From NCBI GenBank assembly GCA_020441225.1, contig JAGRMP010000435.1, forward strand, positions 1 to 17,674: a DNA stretch of 17,674 nt, written 5' to 3'. The position numbers and the translations under genes were made by a program. The DNA comes from Maritimibacter sp. GTDB lineage: Bacteria > Pseudomonadota > Alphaproteobacteria > Rhodobacterales > Rhodobacteraceae. Below the pieces are notes generated by a model. It was not told the origin of the DNA. It was given only the letters and a program-made list of their open reading frames with translations, and searched no databases. Positions 5,686 to 13,952 of this stretch are shown piece after piece (within the stretch, counting starts at the first letter, position 1; each line of letters starts with the position of its first letter).

Positions 5686-7296
5686 ATGACCAAAAGAGAT
5701 CAGGACCTGATCAACCGGATCGCGAAAGGGGCCCGGACCGGGCGGATTTCGCGCCGCGATTTCATGAGCTACTCGACCGCTGCCGGCCTCACCGCCGCCG
5801 GTGCGACCGGCCTGTGGACCACCAGCGCACGGGCGCAGGCCCAGCGTGGCGGCACCTTCCGCTGGGGCATCCATGACGGCAACACATCCGATACCCACGA
5901 TCCGGGCACCTATGTCTCGCGGGTACAGATCTTCACCGCCCATACCCACCGCTCCTACCTGACCCAGATCAACGGCGACGGCTCGCTCGGCGGCGATCTC
6001 GCGGTGAGCTGGGAAGGCGCAGAAGCGGCCTCGCAATGGACCTTCGAGATCAACCCGAACGCCTCGTTCCATTTTGCCGGTCGCCCGGTCGTGGCGGCGG
6101 ATGTGATCGCGTCGCTGAACCACCATCGCGGCGAGGCAACGACCTCGGCCGCGAAATCGCTGCTCACCGATGTGGTCGAGATCACCGCCGACGGCGACCA
6201 CACCGTGGTGGTCAAGCTGTCGGGCGGCAACGCCGACTTCCCCTGGCTGATGACCGATTACCACCTGGCGATCTGCCCGGCCAACGAGGACGGCACGATC
6301 GACTGGCAGTCGGGCGACGGCTCCGGCCCCTACAAGCTCGACGGCGGCGAATTCGGTGTCCAGTTCGACTTCAGCCGCCACGACGGCTGGCACGGCGAAG
6401 GCGCCTGGTTCGACAAGGTCACGATGATCACGCTCAACGACCCCAACGCGCGCCAGACCGCGCTCATCACCGGCGATGTCGATGCCGTCACCAACGTCGA
6501 CGTCAAGACCATGGCGCTCCTGCAGCGCGACCCCAACATCCAGGTGTTCAACGTTCCCTCGGCGGGCGCGATCACCATGCCGATGTTCTGCGACACCGCG
6601 CCGTTCGACAATCCCGACGTGCGCAACGCGCTGAAGCTCGCGATCAACCGCGACGAGATCATCGAAAAGATCATGTTCGGGGCCGCCACCAAGGGCAACG
6701 ATTTCCACCATTCGCCGGCCCAGCCCTATTGGCCGACCGACATCCCGCAGCGCGAGTACGATCCCGACGAAGCCAAGGCGCTGCTCAAGAAGGCGGGCGC
6801 CGAAGGGCTGACCGTCAGCCTGTCGACCGCCGACAGCGTGTTCTCGGGCGCGGTCGACATGGCCGTGCTCTATGCCGAACACGCCAAGGCGGCGGGGATC
6901 AACGTCAACGTGGTGCGCGAGCCCAACGACGGCTACTATTCCGATGTCTGGCTGGTGAAACCCTTCACGCTCGTGTCCTGGGGCGCCCGCCCGACGCCGG
7001 ACGTGATGTACACCCTCGCCTACAAGGAAGACGCGGCCTGGAACGAGAGCCACTGGAAGAATCCGCGGTTCAACGAGCTGCTGCTGCAGGCCAAGGGCGA
7101 GCTCGACGACACGCTGCGCGCCGAGCAATACCACGAGATGGCGATGCTGATGCGCGACGACGGCGGCACGATCATCCCGTTCTTCAACAACTTCGTCTAC
7201 GGCGCCCGCGCCAATGTCGGCACGCCGGAGAATCTCGCGGCGAGCTGGGAATGCGACGGCGCCCGTGCAGCAAGCCGCTGGTGGTTCAGCGCGTGA
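5686..7296 (+). CDS. ABC transporter substrate-binding protein, family 5 (peptide/nickel type), operon-encoded
   Basis: A 536-residue periplasmic binding protein that captures the importer's ligand and delivers it to the permease pair encoded downstream. The signal is of the twin-arginine type: ISRRDFM at 21-27, a hydrophobic stretch to about 46, then ARAQA (48-52). The mature part begins GGTFRWGIHDGNTSDTHDP and has the family-5 features FHFAGRPVVAADVIASLNHH, GSGPYKLDG, VRNALKLAINRDEIIEKI and INVNVVREPNDGYYSDVW. The ATG at 5686 is chosen because AGGGAG precedes it at 5-nt spacing and the Tat motif then falls at the normal place; the frame stays open upstream to 5593 without a Shine-Dalgarno. 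It is the first gene of the operon and is followed by a GC-rich hairpin, as is common for highly expressed binding proteins. Ligand not predictable. Confidence 0.94.
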   Translation: MTKRDQDLINRIAKGARTGRISRRDFMSYSTAAGLTAAGATGLWTTSARAQAQRGGTFRWGIHDGNTSDTHDPGTYVSRVQIFTAHTHRSYLTQINGDGSLGGDLAVSWEGAEAASQWTFEINPNASFHFAGRPVVAADVIASLNHHRGEATTSAAKSLLTDVVEITADGDHTVVVKLSGGNADFPWLMTDYHLAICPANEDGTIDWQSGDGSGPYKLDGGEFGVQFDFSRHDGWHGEGAWFDKVTMITLNDPNARQTALITGDVDAVTNVDVKTMALLQRDPNIQVFNVPSAGAITMPMFCDTAPFDNPDVRNALKLAINRDEIIEKIMFGAATKGNDFHHSPAQPYWPTDIPQREYDPDEAKALLKKAGAEGLTVSLSTADSVFSGAVDMAVLYAEHAKAAGINVNVVREPNDGYYSDVWLVKPFTLVSWGARPTPDVMYTLAYKEDAAWNESHWKNPRFNELLLQAKGELDDTLRAEQYHEMAMLMRDDGGTIIPFFNNFVYGARANVGTPENLAASWECDGARAASRWWFSA

Positions 7297-7312
7297 CCGG
7301 TTAGCGTTACCA

Positions 7313-7338
7313 GGCCCGGCGGGTGAACTCGCCGGGCC
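7313..7338 (+). terminator. GC-rich hairpin between the binding-protein and permease genes
   Basis: GGCCCGGCG (7313-7321) pairs perfectly with CGCCGGGCC (7330-7338) around an 8-nt loop. No T tract follows. In binding-protein operons such a stem usually protects the 3' end of the binding-protein message and lowers permease expression, so I read it as an attenuating or stabilising element and not a full terminator. Confidence 0.55.
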
Positions 7339-7443
7339 GCCTCTGTCGCGGCCGGGGAACACCGGCGCTCCTTGCGACAGCAATAAACGGTCAGAAAGGC
7401 CGACAATGCGGCCGCAACGGCCCAATACGGACGGGGAACAAAA

Positions 7444-8400
7444 ATGGCCAAAGTGCTTTCGCTTGTGCTCAAGCGATTGGGATTGGGGGCTCTTACCCTC
7501 CTGGTGGTGTCGATCGTGATCTTCTTTGCGGTCGAAGCGCTGCCCGGCGACACCGCCGAAGCGGTGCTCGGCCAGGCGGCGACGCCCGAGACCGTGGCGC
7601 AGCTGCGCGAGGAGATGGGGCTCGACCGCCCCGCCGTGGTACGCTACGCGGAATGGCTGTTCGGCGCGCTGCGCGGCGATTTCGGCGTCTCGGTGATCTC
7701 CAAGGAACCGGTCGTCAACGTGATCGGCGAACGGTTCATCAACACGCTGTTCCTCGCCGCCTACGCCGCGGTCATCGCGGTGCCGATATCGATCACCCTC
7801 GGCGTGGTGGTGGCGCTGTTGCGAAATACCGTCTTCGACAGGGTCGCCAACGTGCTCACCCTGACCTCGATCTCGTCACCGGAGTTCTTCCTCGGCTACA
7901 TCCTGATCCTGTTCCTGGCGGTGCAAAACCCCTGGTTCCCGGCACTTGCAAGCCTGTCGGATGGCATGAGCATCTTCGACCTGCTGCACCGAACCTTCCT
8001 GCCCGCGCTTACCCTCGTTCTGGTCGTCACCGCGCACATGATGCGCATGACCCGCGCGGCGATCATCAACCTGCTCGCCTCGCCCTATATCGAGATGGCC
8101 CGGCTCAAGGGCGTGCCGCCCTGGAAAGTGATCGTGAAACATGCCCTGCCGAACGCCTGGGCACCGATCATCAACGTGGTCGCGCTCAACCTCGCCTATC
8201 TCATCACCGGGGTGGTGCTGGTCGAAGTGGTCTTCGTCTATCCCGGTATCGGCCAGGCGCTGGTCGATGCGGTGGCAAAGCGCGACTTCCCCGTGGTCCA
8301 GGCGGCCTCGCTGATCTTCGCAGCCACCTTCATCTTGCTGAACCTCGCGGCCGACGTCGGCGCAATCCTGACCAACCCGCGCCTGCGGCATCCGAAGTGA
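7444..8400 (+). CDS. ABC transporter permease, DppB/OppB type
   Basis: A 318-residue inner-membrane protein, the first of two permease subunits. The N-terminal span (about 8-31) is followed by EALPGDTAEAVLG and WLFGALRGDFG (71-81), both standard in DppB-like proteins. Further spans lie near 102-126, 138-160, 186-200, 245-266 and 287-310. The EAA coupling loop that docks onto the ATPase is YIEMARLKGVPPWKVIVKHA (215-234). The C-terminal YPGIGQALVDAVAKRDFPVVQ is also typical. GGGGA lies 6 nt before the ATG. The gene is 147 bp after the binding-protein stop and 11 bp before the next permease. Length and motifs are normal. The family is certain; substrate specificity is not. Confidence 0.94.
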   Translation: MAKVLSLVLKRLGLGALTLLVVSIVIFFAVEALPGDTAEAVLGQAATPETVAQLREEMGLDRPAVVRYAEWLFGALRGDFGVSVISKEPVVNVIGERFINTLFLAAYAAVIAVPISITLGVVVALLRNTVFDRVANVLTLTSISSPEFFLGYILILFLAVQNPWFPALASLSDGMSIFDLLHRTFLPALTLVLVVTAHMMRMTRAAIINLLASPYIEMARLKGVPPWKVIVKHALPNAWAPIINVVALNLAYLITGVVLVEVVFVYPGIGQALVDAVAKRDFPVVQAASLIFAATFILLNLAADVGAILTNPRLRHPK

Positions 8401-8411
8401 GGGGCTGAACC

Positions 8412-9698
8412 ATGAGTTACTTCGTCATCTTCTACTACTCCGCCCTGATCGCCGCCTCGACGGTGCTCGCCTATCTCAAATGGCATCAGTGGTTCAAATT
8501 CCTGTTCACCCTGACGCTCGTCTCCTTCGTGGTCGGGATCGTCGGCGGCGAGGGCGCGCTGCGCAATATCGCCACCTTCTTCGCGATCCTGGCGCTGGCG
8601 GCCGGGATCTCCTACACCTTCCGCGAGTTCCTGGTGCTGATCGCCAGCGAAAACCTCGCCAAGGAACTGCGTACCGCGCCACTCACCGCCGCCTTCGGCA
8701 TGTTCGTGATCTTCACCATCGCGATCATGGCGATCTTCGCCCCGGTGATTGCGCCGCATGGCGAGGCCGAGGTGATCTCGGGCGCCTTCGCGCCACCGGA
8801 CGAAAACATGCTGCTCGGCGCCGACCAGCTCGGACGCGACATCTTCAGCCGGATCATCTACGGCGCGCGCAACACCGTGAGCCTCGCCCTCATGGGCACG
8901 ATCCTCGCCTTCGTGATGGGGGCGCTCGCGGGGCTTCTCGCGGCCACGGGCGGAAAGGTCGGCGACCAGGTGCTCGGTCGGATTGCGGATGTGATCATGT
9001 CGATCCCGTCGCTGATCTTCTCGCTGCTCATCATCTCGATCTTCTCGACGATGATCGGGCGGGTCGACGATTTCGGCTTCTACCGGATGTTCCCGCAGGG
9101 CATCCGGCCGATGCTCCTCAGCATGACCTTCCTCATGGTGGTCGGCACGCTGGTCGCGCTGATGATGGTCACCGCGATCGCCCGGGACGCCGCCAAATGG
9201 GCGGTCGGCTTCGTCATCGCGCTCGGCGTGGCGCTGGTCATCTCGGCGGGCATCGCACAGATCTTCAACCCCTCCGAGGTGGTGCTGATCGTGGTGGTCG
9301 CGATCATCTACGCGCCGCGCGTCTTCCGCCTAACCCGGGCGGTCGCCGGCAACGTCGTGGTCATGGATTACATCGAGGCGGCAAAGCTGCGCGGCGAGGG
9401 CAACTGGTACCTCATCCGCCGCGAGATCCTGCCGAACTCGACGGCACCGCTGATCGCCGAATTCGGGCTCGAATTCTGCTTCGTCTTCCTGCTCATCGCG
9501 GGGCTCTCCTTCCTCGGCCTCGGCATCCAGCCACCGACCGCGGACTGGGGCTCGATGGTGCGCGAGAACGCGACGCTGATCTCGTTCGGCGACATCACGC
9601 CCCTGATCCCCGCCGCCGCGATCGCGCTTCTGACCGTGGCGGTCAACTTCGTCGTCGACTGGATGCTGTTCCGGTCCTCCGGCCTCAAAGAACGGTAA
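8412..9698 (+). CDS. ABC transporter permease, DppC/OppC type, with extra membrane segments
   Basis: A 428-residue permease, the partner of the DppB-like subunit. The canonical DppC core is present: a first span at about 91-114, NMLLGADQLGRDIFSRIIYG (132-151), MSIPSLIFSLL (196-206), the EAA loop YIEAAKLRGEGNWYLIRREI (320-339), and LSFLGLGIQPPTADWGSMV (365-383). Typical DppC proteins are near 300 residues. The excess comes from two places: residues 1-85, with about three added hydrophobic segments, and residues about 217-288, inserted between two core spans and containing two further hydrophobic segments (about 236-255 and 264-282). GAGGGG overlaps the preceding stop codon and serves as ribosome-binding site. 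No frameshift is apparent, so the protein appears intact and simply enlarged. Confidence 0.92.
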   Translation: MSYFVIFYYSALIAASTVLAYLKWHQWFKFLFTLTLVSFVVGIVGGEGALRNIATFFAILALAAGISYTFREFLVLIASENLAKELRTAPLTAAFGMFVIFTIAIMAIFAPVIAPHGEAEVISGAFAPPDENMLLGADQLGRDIFSRIIYGARNTVSLALMGTILAFVMGALAGLLAATGGKVGDQVLGRIADVIMSIPSLIFSLLIISIFSTMIGRVDDFGFYRMFPQGIRPMLLSMTFLMVVGTLVALMMVTAIARDAAKWAVGFVIALGVALVISAGIAQIFNPSEVVLIVVVAIIYAPRVFRLTRAVAGNVVVMDYIEAAKLRGEGNWYLIRREILPNSTAPLIAEFGLEFCFVFLLIAGLSFLGLGIQPPTADWGSMVRENATLISFGDITPLIPAAAIALLTVAVNFVVDWMLFRSSGLKER

Positions 9699-9710
9699 GG
9701 GACTTCCGAC

Positions 9711-11372
9711 ATGGGAAAGAAATTCTCCGACAAGGACATCCTGCTCGCCGTCAAGGGGCTCGAAATCCAGGGCTACACGGACGAGCATTGGATCGACATC
9801 ATCAAGGGGGTCGATCTCACCCTGCACCGGGGCGAAGTGCTCGGGCTGATCGGTGAGTCCGGCGCCGGCAAGTCCACCATCGGTGCCGCCGCCATGGGGT
9901 ATGCCCGGGACGGCACCCGGATCTCGGGCGGCTCGATCCTGTTCGACGGGATCGAGCTGACCACCGCCACCAAGACCGAAAAGCGCGCGCTCAGGGGCTC
10001 GCGCATCGCCTATGTGGCGCAATCGGCGGCGGCGAGTTTCAACCCGGCGCACAAGATCATCGACCAGCATACCGAGGCGCCGGTGCAATACCGGCTGCGC
10101 AAACGCCTCGAGGCGCAGGAAGACGCAATGGAGCTCTACGAGCGGCTGCGGCTCCCCAACCCGCAGGAGATCGGTTTCCGCTACCCGCACCAGGTGTCCG
10201 GCGGCCAGCTCCAGCGGGCAATGACGGCGATGGCGATGTCCTGCCGGCCCGACCTCATCATCTTCGACGAGCCAACCACCGCGCTCGACGTGACCACTCA
10301 GATCGAGGTGCTGGCGGCGATCCGCGACATCGTCGACCAGTTCGACACCGCGGCGATCTACATCACCCACGACCTCGCGGTCGTGGCGCAGATGGCGGAC
10401 ACGATCAAGGTGCTGCTGCGCGGCGAGGAGGTCGAACAGGCCGCCACGGCCGAGATGCTGGAAAACCCGCAGGAGGATTACACCAAGTCGCTCTGGGCGG
10501 TGCGCAGCTTCCAGGTCGAGCAGCGGTCGCGCCCGACGGACGGCACCAAGCCGGTCATCTCGGTGCAGGGAATCGATGCCTCCTATAGCAGCGGGGCCAA
10601 GGTGCTCGACGACGTCTCCTTCGACATCTACCCCGGCATGACCGTGGCGGTGGTGGGCGAGTCCGGGTCGGGCAAGTCGACCACCGCGCGCTGCATCACC
10701 GGGCTCCTGCCGCCTTCCAAAGGCGAGATCCTCTACAACGGCGAGGTTCTGCCGCCCAAATATTCCGACCGCACCCGCGACCAGCTCCGCCAGGCGCAGA
10801 TGATCTACCAGATGGCCGATACGGCGCTGAACCCCAAGGTGCGGATCAGCGAAATCATCGGTCGGCCGGCGCAGTTCTATTCCGGTCTCAAGGGCACCGC
10901 GCTCAAGCAGCGGGTGGACGAGCTTCTGGATCTCATCGAGCTGGAACCGTCGAAATACTACAACCGCTTCCCGCCGGAGCTGTCGGGCGGGCAGAAGCAG
11001 CGGATCGGCATCGCCCGGGCACTGGCGGCCGAGCCCGATTTCATCATCTGCGACGAGGTGACGTCGGCGCTCGACCAACTCGTGGCGGAAGGCATCCTGA
11101 GGCTGCTCGACCGGCTGCAGAAGGAGCTGGGCCTGGCCTACATGTTCATCACCCACGACCTTGCCACCGTGCGCTCGATCGCCGACGAGGTGGTGGTGAT
11201 GCAGCACGGCAAGGTGGTGGAACAGGGGCCCAAGGACGTCATGTTCACACCGCCGCACCACCCCTACACCGATCTGCTGCTCAGCTCGGTGCCGGAGATG
11301 GACCCGAACTGGCTCACCACCGTGCTCGAAGAACGCGGCGTCGACAATATCGGCGAAAGCGCGGACGTGTAG
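9711..11372 (+). CDS. Fused double ABC ATPase (DppD-DppF type)
   Basis: A 553-residue cytoplasmic protein with two nucleotide-binding domains that power the importer. Domain 1 has Walker [10 protein letters not shown] (48-56), signature VSGGQ (162-166), Walker B LIIFDEP (182-188) and switch His220. Domain 2 has Walker [10 protein letters not shown] (316-324), signature LSGGQ (424-428), Walker B FIICDEV (444-450) and His482. HPYT (517-520) in the C-terminal tail is typical of oligopeptide-type ATPases. The Q-loop of domain 2 reads [13 protein letters not shown], not the common QDP-type sequence, but its glutamines are kept. One fused gene replaces the separate dppD and dppF genes. The ATG is 12 bp after the permease stop, with AAGGGA upstream. 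It is the last gene of the operon. Confidence 0.95.
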   Translation: MGKKFSDKDILLAVKGLEIQGYTDEHWIDIIKGVDLTLHRGEVLGLIGESGAGKSTIGAAAMGYARDGTRISGGSILFDGIELTTATKTEKRALRGSRIAYVAQSAAASFNPAHKIIDQHTEAPVQYRLRKRLEAQEDAMELYERLRLPNPQEIGFRYPHQVSGGQLQRAMTAMAMSCRPDLIIFDEPTTALDVTTQIEVLAAIRDIVDQFDTAAIYITHDLAVVAQMADTIKVLLRGEEVEQAATAEMLENPQEDYTKSLWAVRSFQVEQRSRPTDGTKPVISVQGIDASYSSGAKVLDDVSFDIYPGMTVAVVGESGSGKSTTARCITGLLPPSKGEILYNGEVLPPKYSDRTRDQLRQAQMIYQMADTALNPKVRISEIIGRPAQFYSGLKGTALKQRVDELLDLIELEPSKYYNRFPPELSGGQKQRIGIARALAAEPDFIICDEVTSALDQLVAEGILRLLDRLQKELGLAYMFITHDLATVRSIADEVVVMQHGKVVEQGPKDVMFTPPHHPYTDLLLSSVPEMDPNWLTTVLEERGVDNIGESADV

Positions 11373-11379
11373 CGCCGCC

Positions 11380-11412
11380 GCCCTGCCCCGGTGCACAGCC
11401 CTGCCCCGGTGC
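11380..11412 (+). repeat. Direct repeat that duplicates the 5' arm of the operon terminator
   Basis: GCCCTGCCCCGGTGC occurs at 11380-11394 and identically at 11398-11412. The second copy contributes the 5' arm of the terminator stem, so the first copy could pair with the same 3' arm and form an alternative hairpin. Confidence 0.6.
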
Positions 11413-11436
11413 CGCCTGGCGCCGGGGCTTTTCTTT
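11403..11436 (+). terminator. Strong intrinsic terminator of the importer operon
   Basis: GCCCCGGTGCC (11403-11413) pairs with GGCGCCGGGGC (11418-11428), with one G-T wobble and a 4-nt GCCT loop, followed directly by TTTTCTTT (11429-11436). This is the clearest rho-independent terminator in the window and lies 30 bp after the ATPase stop codon. Confidence 0.85.
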
Positions 11437-11485
11437 GCCGCTGCGGCCCGGACGCATCCGGGACGGACCGCGCGCGGTTTTTATT

Positions 11486-11514
11486 TTGATTGCTGAAATA
11501 ATATTCGCTACGCT
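11486..11514 (+). promoter_or_regulatory. Candidate promoter of the PPOX-family gene
   Basis: TTGATT (11486-11491) and TACGCT (11509-11514) are spaced by 17 bp within an unusually AT-rich island (11478-11506). A start near 11521 would give a short leader carrying AGGAGGAG (11531-11538). TTCGC-N7-GCGAA (11504-11520) overlaps the -10 box and could be an operator. Confidence 0.45.
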
Positions 11515-11544
11515 GGCGAAACCCACCGCCAGGAGGAGCCCGCG

Positions 11545-12195
11545 ATGGACGCCTACATTCCCGCCCCGGACCATCTGGTCGAGACCGAGGCCGCATTGCG
11601 CGCGCTCTACCAGCCGGTCCATGACCTCGCCGCGCTCAAGAGCCTGCCCGCGCTCGACCGGCATGCGCGCGATTTCATCGCCCGGTCGCCCTTTCTCTGC
11701 CTCGGCACCCAGGGGCCCGAGGGCCGGGCCGATGTCAGCCCCCGCGGCGATCCGGCCGGTTTCGTGCGGGTGATCGACGACCGAACCCTGGCACTTCCGG
11801 ACCGGCCCGGGAACAACCGGCTCGACAGCCTGTCGAACATCGTCGCCAACCCCTCTGTCGGGCTCCTGTTCCTGGTGCCCGGGTTCGACGAAACCCTGCG
11901 GGTGAACGGCCGCGCGCGGCTCACGACCGACCCCGACCTGCTCGCGACCCTGCGGGTGCGGGACCGCCTGCCCCGGCTCGCGATCCTGGTCGAGGTGCAG
12001 GAGGTCTTTCTGCATTGCGCCAAGGCGTTGCGCCGGTCGCGCCTGTGGGACCCGGGGGCGTTGCGCGACCGGCACGAGATGCCGTCCCTGTCCAGGATGA
12101 TCCTCGACCAGACCACCGGCGCGCCCGAGGATGCGGAGGAAATGCGCGCGATCGACGCGGCGCTGGAGCGGGACTACGACCGCTCGATGTACTAG
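11545..12195 (+). CDS. Pyridoxamine 5'-phosphate oxidase-like FMN protein (MSMEG_1061-type PPOX family)
   Basis: A 216-residue cytoplasmic split-barrel flavoprotein. Visible motifs are LCLGTQGPEGRADVSPRGD (51-69), LALPDRPGNNRLDSLSNIV (82-100), NPSVGLLFLVPG (102-113), RVNGRARL (119-126) and HCAKALRRSRLWDP (157-170). This order is that of PPOX-type proteins annotated as MSMEG_1061 family, which are expected to bind FMN; the physiological substrate is generally unknown. It is not the vitamin B6 biosynthetic PdxH. AGGAGGAG lies 6 nt before the ATG, the strongest Shine-Dalgarno in the window. It is transcribed from its own candidate promoter after the terminator of the importer operon, so it is probably a separate unit. 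The next gene begins 101 bp downstream on the same strand. Confidence 0.9.
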   Translation: MDAYIPAPDHLVETEAALRALYQPVHDLAALKSLPALDRHARDFIARSPFLCLGTQGPEGRADVSPRGDPAGFVRVIDDRTLALPDRPGNNRLDSLSNIVANPSVGLLFLVPGFDETLRVNGRARLTTDPDLLATLRVRDRLPRLAILVEVQEVFLHCAKALRRSRLWDPGALRDRHEMPSLSRMILDQTTGAPEDAEEMRAIDAALERDYDRSMY

Positions 12196-12261
12196 CGCAG
12201 GCCCCGCTCGCGCGCGTGATACAGGCTGTGACAAAGTGTCCCATTTCCGCCCGCCCTGTGC

Positions 12262-12267
12262 TACGCT
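12262..12267 (+). promoter_or_regulatory. Possible -10 box of the glutamate-synthase-like gene
   Basis: TACGCT lies 35 bp before the proposed TTG start, within the same GCTACGCTG 9-mer and at nearly the same distance as in front of the PPOX gene (36 bp). No clear -35 box is seen at 16-18 bp spacing, so the call rests on the shared word and position only. Confidence 0.25.
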
Positions 12268-12296
12268 GACCGGGCCGAGACGGGGGGAGATTTGCC

Positions 12297-13895
12297 TTGG
12301 CCTATATGCGTTTTCTACCGCTGATCATCCTGATGTTCTGTGTGCCCCTGGGCGTGTTCCTCGCGCCCATGGTGCCGTTCTGGGGCGGGCTCATCCTCGG
12401 CGCGGGCCTGCTCGGGTCGGGGATCGGGATCTATGACCTGATCCAGTCGCGCCACGCGGTGCTCAAGAACTATCCGGTGCTCGCGCGCATCCGCTTCCTG
12501 CTCGAAGGGATTCGCCCCGAGATCCGGCAGTATTTCCTCGAAAGCGACCACGAGGAGGTGCCGTTTTCCCGCGAACAGCGCGCGCTCGTCTACCAGAGAT
12601 CGAAAAATCTCGAAGGGCTGCGCCCGCTCGGTTCGCTCAGGAACCAGCAGCAGGTCGGCCACGAGTGGATCAACCACACCATCGCGCCCCGTCATATCGA
12701 CAGCGCCGATTTCCGGGTCACCTTCGGGGCGGATTGTGCGCAACCCTATGACAGTTCGGTCCTGAACATTTCGGGCATGTCCTTCGGCGCGCTCTCGCCC
12801 AACGCCATCGAGGCGCTGAACCAGGGCGCCAAGGCGGGCGGCTTCGCCCATACGACCGGCGAAGGCTCGATCTCGCGGTTCCACCGCAAACACGGCGGCG
12901 ATCTGATCTGGCAGGTCGGGTCGGGCTATTTCGGCTGCCGCACGCCCGAGGGGCGGTTCGACCCCGAGGCGTTTGCCCGGCAGGCCACCGACGACCAGGT
13001 CAAGATGATCGAGGTGAAGCTCTCGCAAGGCGCCAAGCCCGGGCACGGCGGCATCCTGCCTGGGGCCAAGGTCACCGAGACCATTGCCGAAGCACGGGGC
13101 ATACCCGTCGGGGTCGACTGCATCAGCCCGGCGTCGCACAGCGCGTTCTCGACGCCGCTCGAACTGGTGGCGTTCATCGACCGGCTGCGCGATCTGTCGG
13201 GCGGCAAGCCGGTGGGGATCAAGCTCTGCGTCGGCCACCCGTGGGAATTGTTCGCGATCGCGAAGGCGATGATCGAGACCGGCTCGCAGCCCGATTTCAT
13301 CACCGTCGACGGCGCCGAGGGCGGCACCGGCGCGGCGCCGGTCGAGTTTGCCGATCACATCGGCGCGCCGCTGCGCGAGGGGCTGATGCTGGTCCATAAC
13401 ACGCTCACCGGGCTGGACCTGCGCGCGCGGACCCGCATCGTCGCCTCGGCCAAGCTCATCAGCGCCTTCGACATCGCCCGGGCCTGCGCGCTCGGCGCGG
13501 ACAGTTGCAACATGGCGCGCGGCTTCATGTTCGCGCTCGGCTGCATTCAGGCCCAGACCTGCCACACCGGCAAGTGCCCGACCGGCGTGACCACCCAGGA
13601 TCCCGCCCGCTACCGGGCGCTCAACGTGTCCGACAAGGCGGCGCGGGTGGCGAATTTCCACGCCAGCACGCTGCGTGCGCTGCGCGAAACCGTGGGCGCG
13701 AGCGGGCATGGGCACCCGTCGGATCTGTCGCCGCAGCACCTGATGATCCGGATCAACAGCCGCGAAGTGCGCTCCGCCGAGAGCCAGTACGACTGGCTCG
13801 AACCCGGTTCGCTGCTGTCGAAAAAGACGGCCCATCCCGCCTTCGCCAAGTTCTGGGCGATGGCCCGGCCCGACAGTTTCGCCCCGGCCGCCTGA
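12297..13895 (+). CDS. Membrane-anchored FMN-binding glutamate synthase family protein
   Basis: A 532-residue protein with the FMN/Fe-S synthase domain of glutamate synthase but without the amidotransferase domain. Two hydrophobic segments near the N-terminus (about 5-25 and 29-46) suggest membrane anchoring with a cytoplasmic catalytic part. Synthase-domain landmarks are NISGMSFGALSPNAIEALN (157-175), KLSQGAKPGHGGILPGAKV (241-259), ITVDGAEGGTGAAP (335-348) and the 3Fe-4S cluster cysteines C416, C422 and C427 in GCIQAQTCHTGKCPTGVTTQ. The TTG at 12297 is chosen because GGGGGGAGA ends 6 nt before it; an ATG at 12306 would be 15 nt away. Homologs are widespread as FMN-binding glutamate synthase family proteins. 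Their physiological reaction is not settled, and lacking a glutaminase domain they cannot be assumed to make glutamate from glutamine. Confidence 0.93.
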   Translation: MAYMRFLPLIILMFCVPLGVFLAPMVPFWGGLILGAGLLGSGIGIYDLIQSRHAVLKNYPVLARIRFLLEGIRPEIRQYFLESDHEEVPFSREQRALVYQRSKNLEGLRPLGSLRNQQQVGHEWINHTIAPRHIDSADFRVTFGADCAQPYDSSVLNISGMSFGALSPNAIEALNQGAKAGGFAHTTGEGSISRFHRKHGGDLIWQVGSGYFGCRTPEGRFDPEAFARQATDDQVKMIEVKLSQGAKPGHGGILPGAKVTETIAEARGIPVGVDCISPASHSAFSTPLELVAFIDRLRDLSGGKPVGIKLCVGHPWELFAIAKAMIETGSQPDFITVDGAEGGTGAAPVEFADHIGAPLREGLMLVHNTLTGLDLRARTRIVASAKLISAFDIARACALGADSCNMARGFMFALGCIQAQTCHTGKCPTGVTTQDPARYRALNVSDKAARVANFHASTLRALRETVGASGHGHPSDLSPQHLMIRINSREVRSAESQYDWLEPGSLLSKKTAHPAFAKFWAMARPDSFAPAA

Positions 13896-13926
13896 CCCGC
13901 CTGCGCCTGCCCGGACACCGCCGTCC

Positions 13927-13943
13927 CCCCGCGCGCGGCGGGG
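13927..13943. terminator. GC hairpin between convergent genes
   Basis: CCCCGC (13927-13932) pairs with GCGGGG (13938-13943) around a 5-nt loop, in the 57-bp gap between two converging stop codons. It is placed where a shared terminator is expected, but has no T tract on either side. Confidence 0.35.
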
Positions 13944-13952
13944 CGGCGGCGG

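Noticed and set aside
5602..7425. A 607-codon minus-strand frame opposite the operon binding-protein gene
   Set aside because: Antisense shadow of a gene with clear family-5 motifs; its product shows no recognisable fold or hydrophobic pattern.
7444..11372. Naming the importer as a dipeptide, nickel or glycine-betaine-related transporter
   Set aside because: Family-5 systems carry many ligands and no ligand-specific residues can be read here; proximity to soxB is not close enough to assign a substrate.
9330..11396. A 688-codon minus-strand frame opposite the permease and ATPase genes
   Set aside because: Antisense shadow; the opposite strand carries complete Walker and signature motifs.
12315..13835. 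A 506-codon minus-strand frame opposite the glutamate-synthase-like gene
   Set aside because: Low-complexity Arg/Glu/Asp-rich product and no start signal; the plus strand encodes an intact Fe-S/FMN protein.
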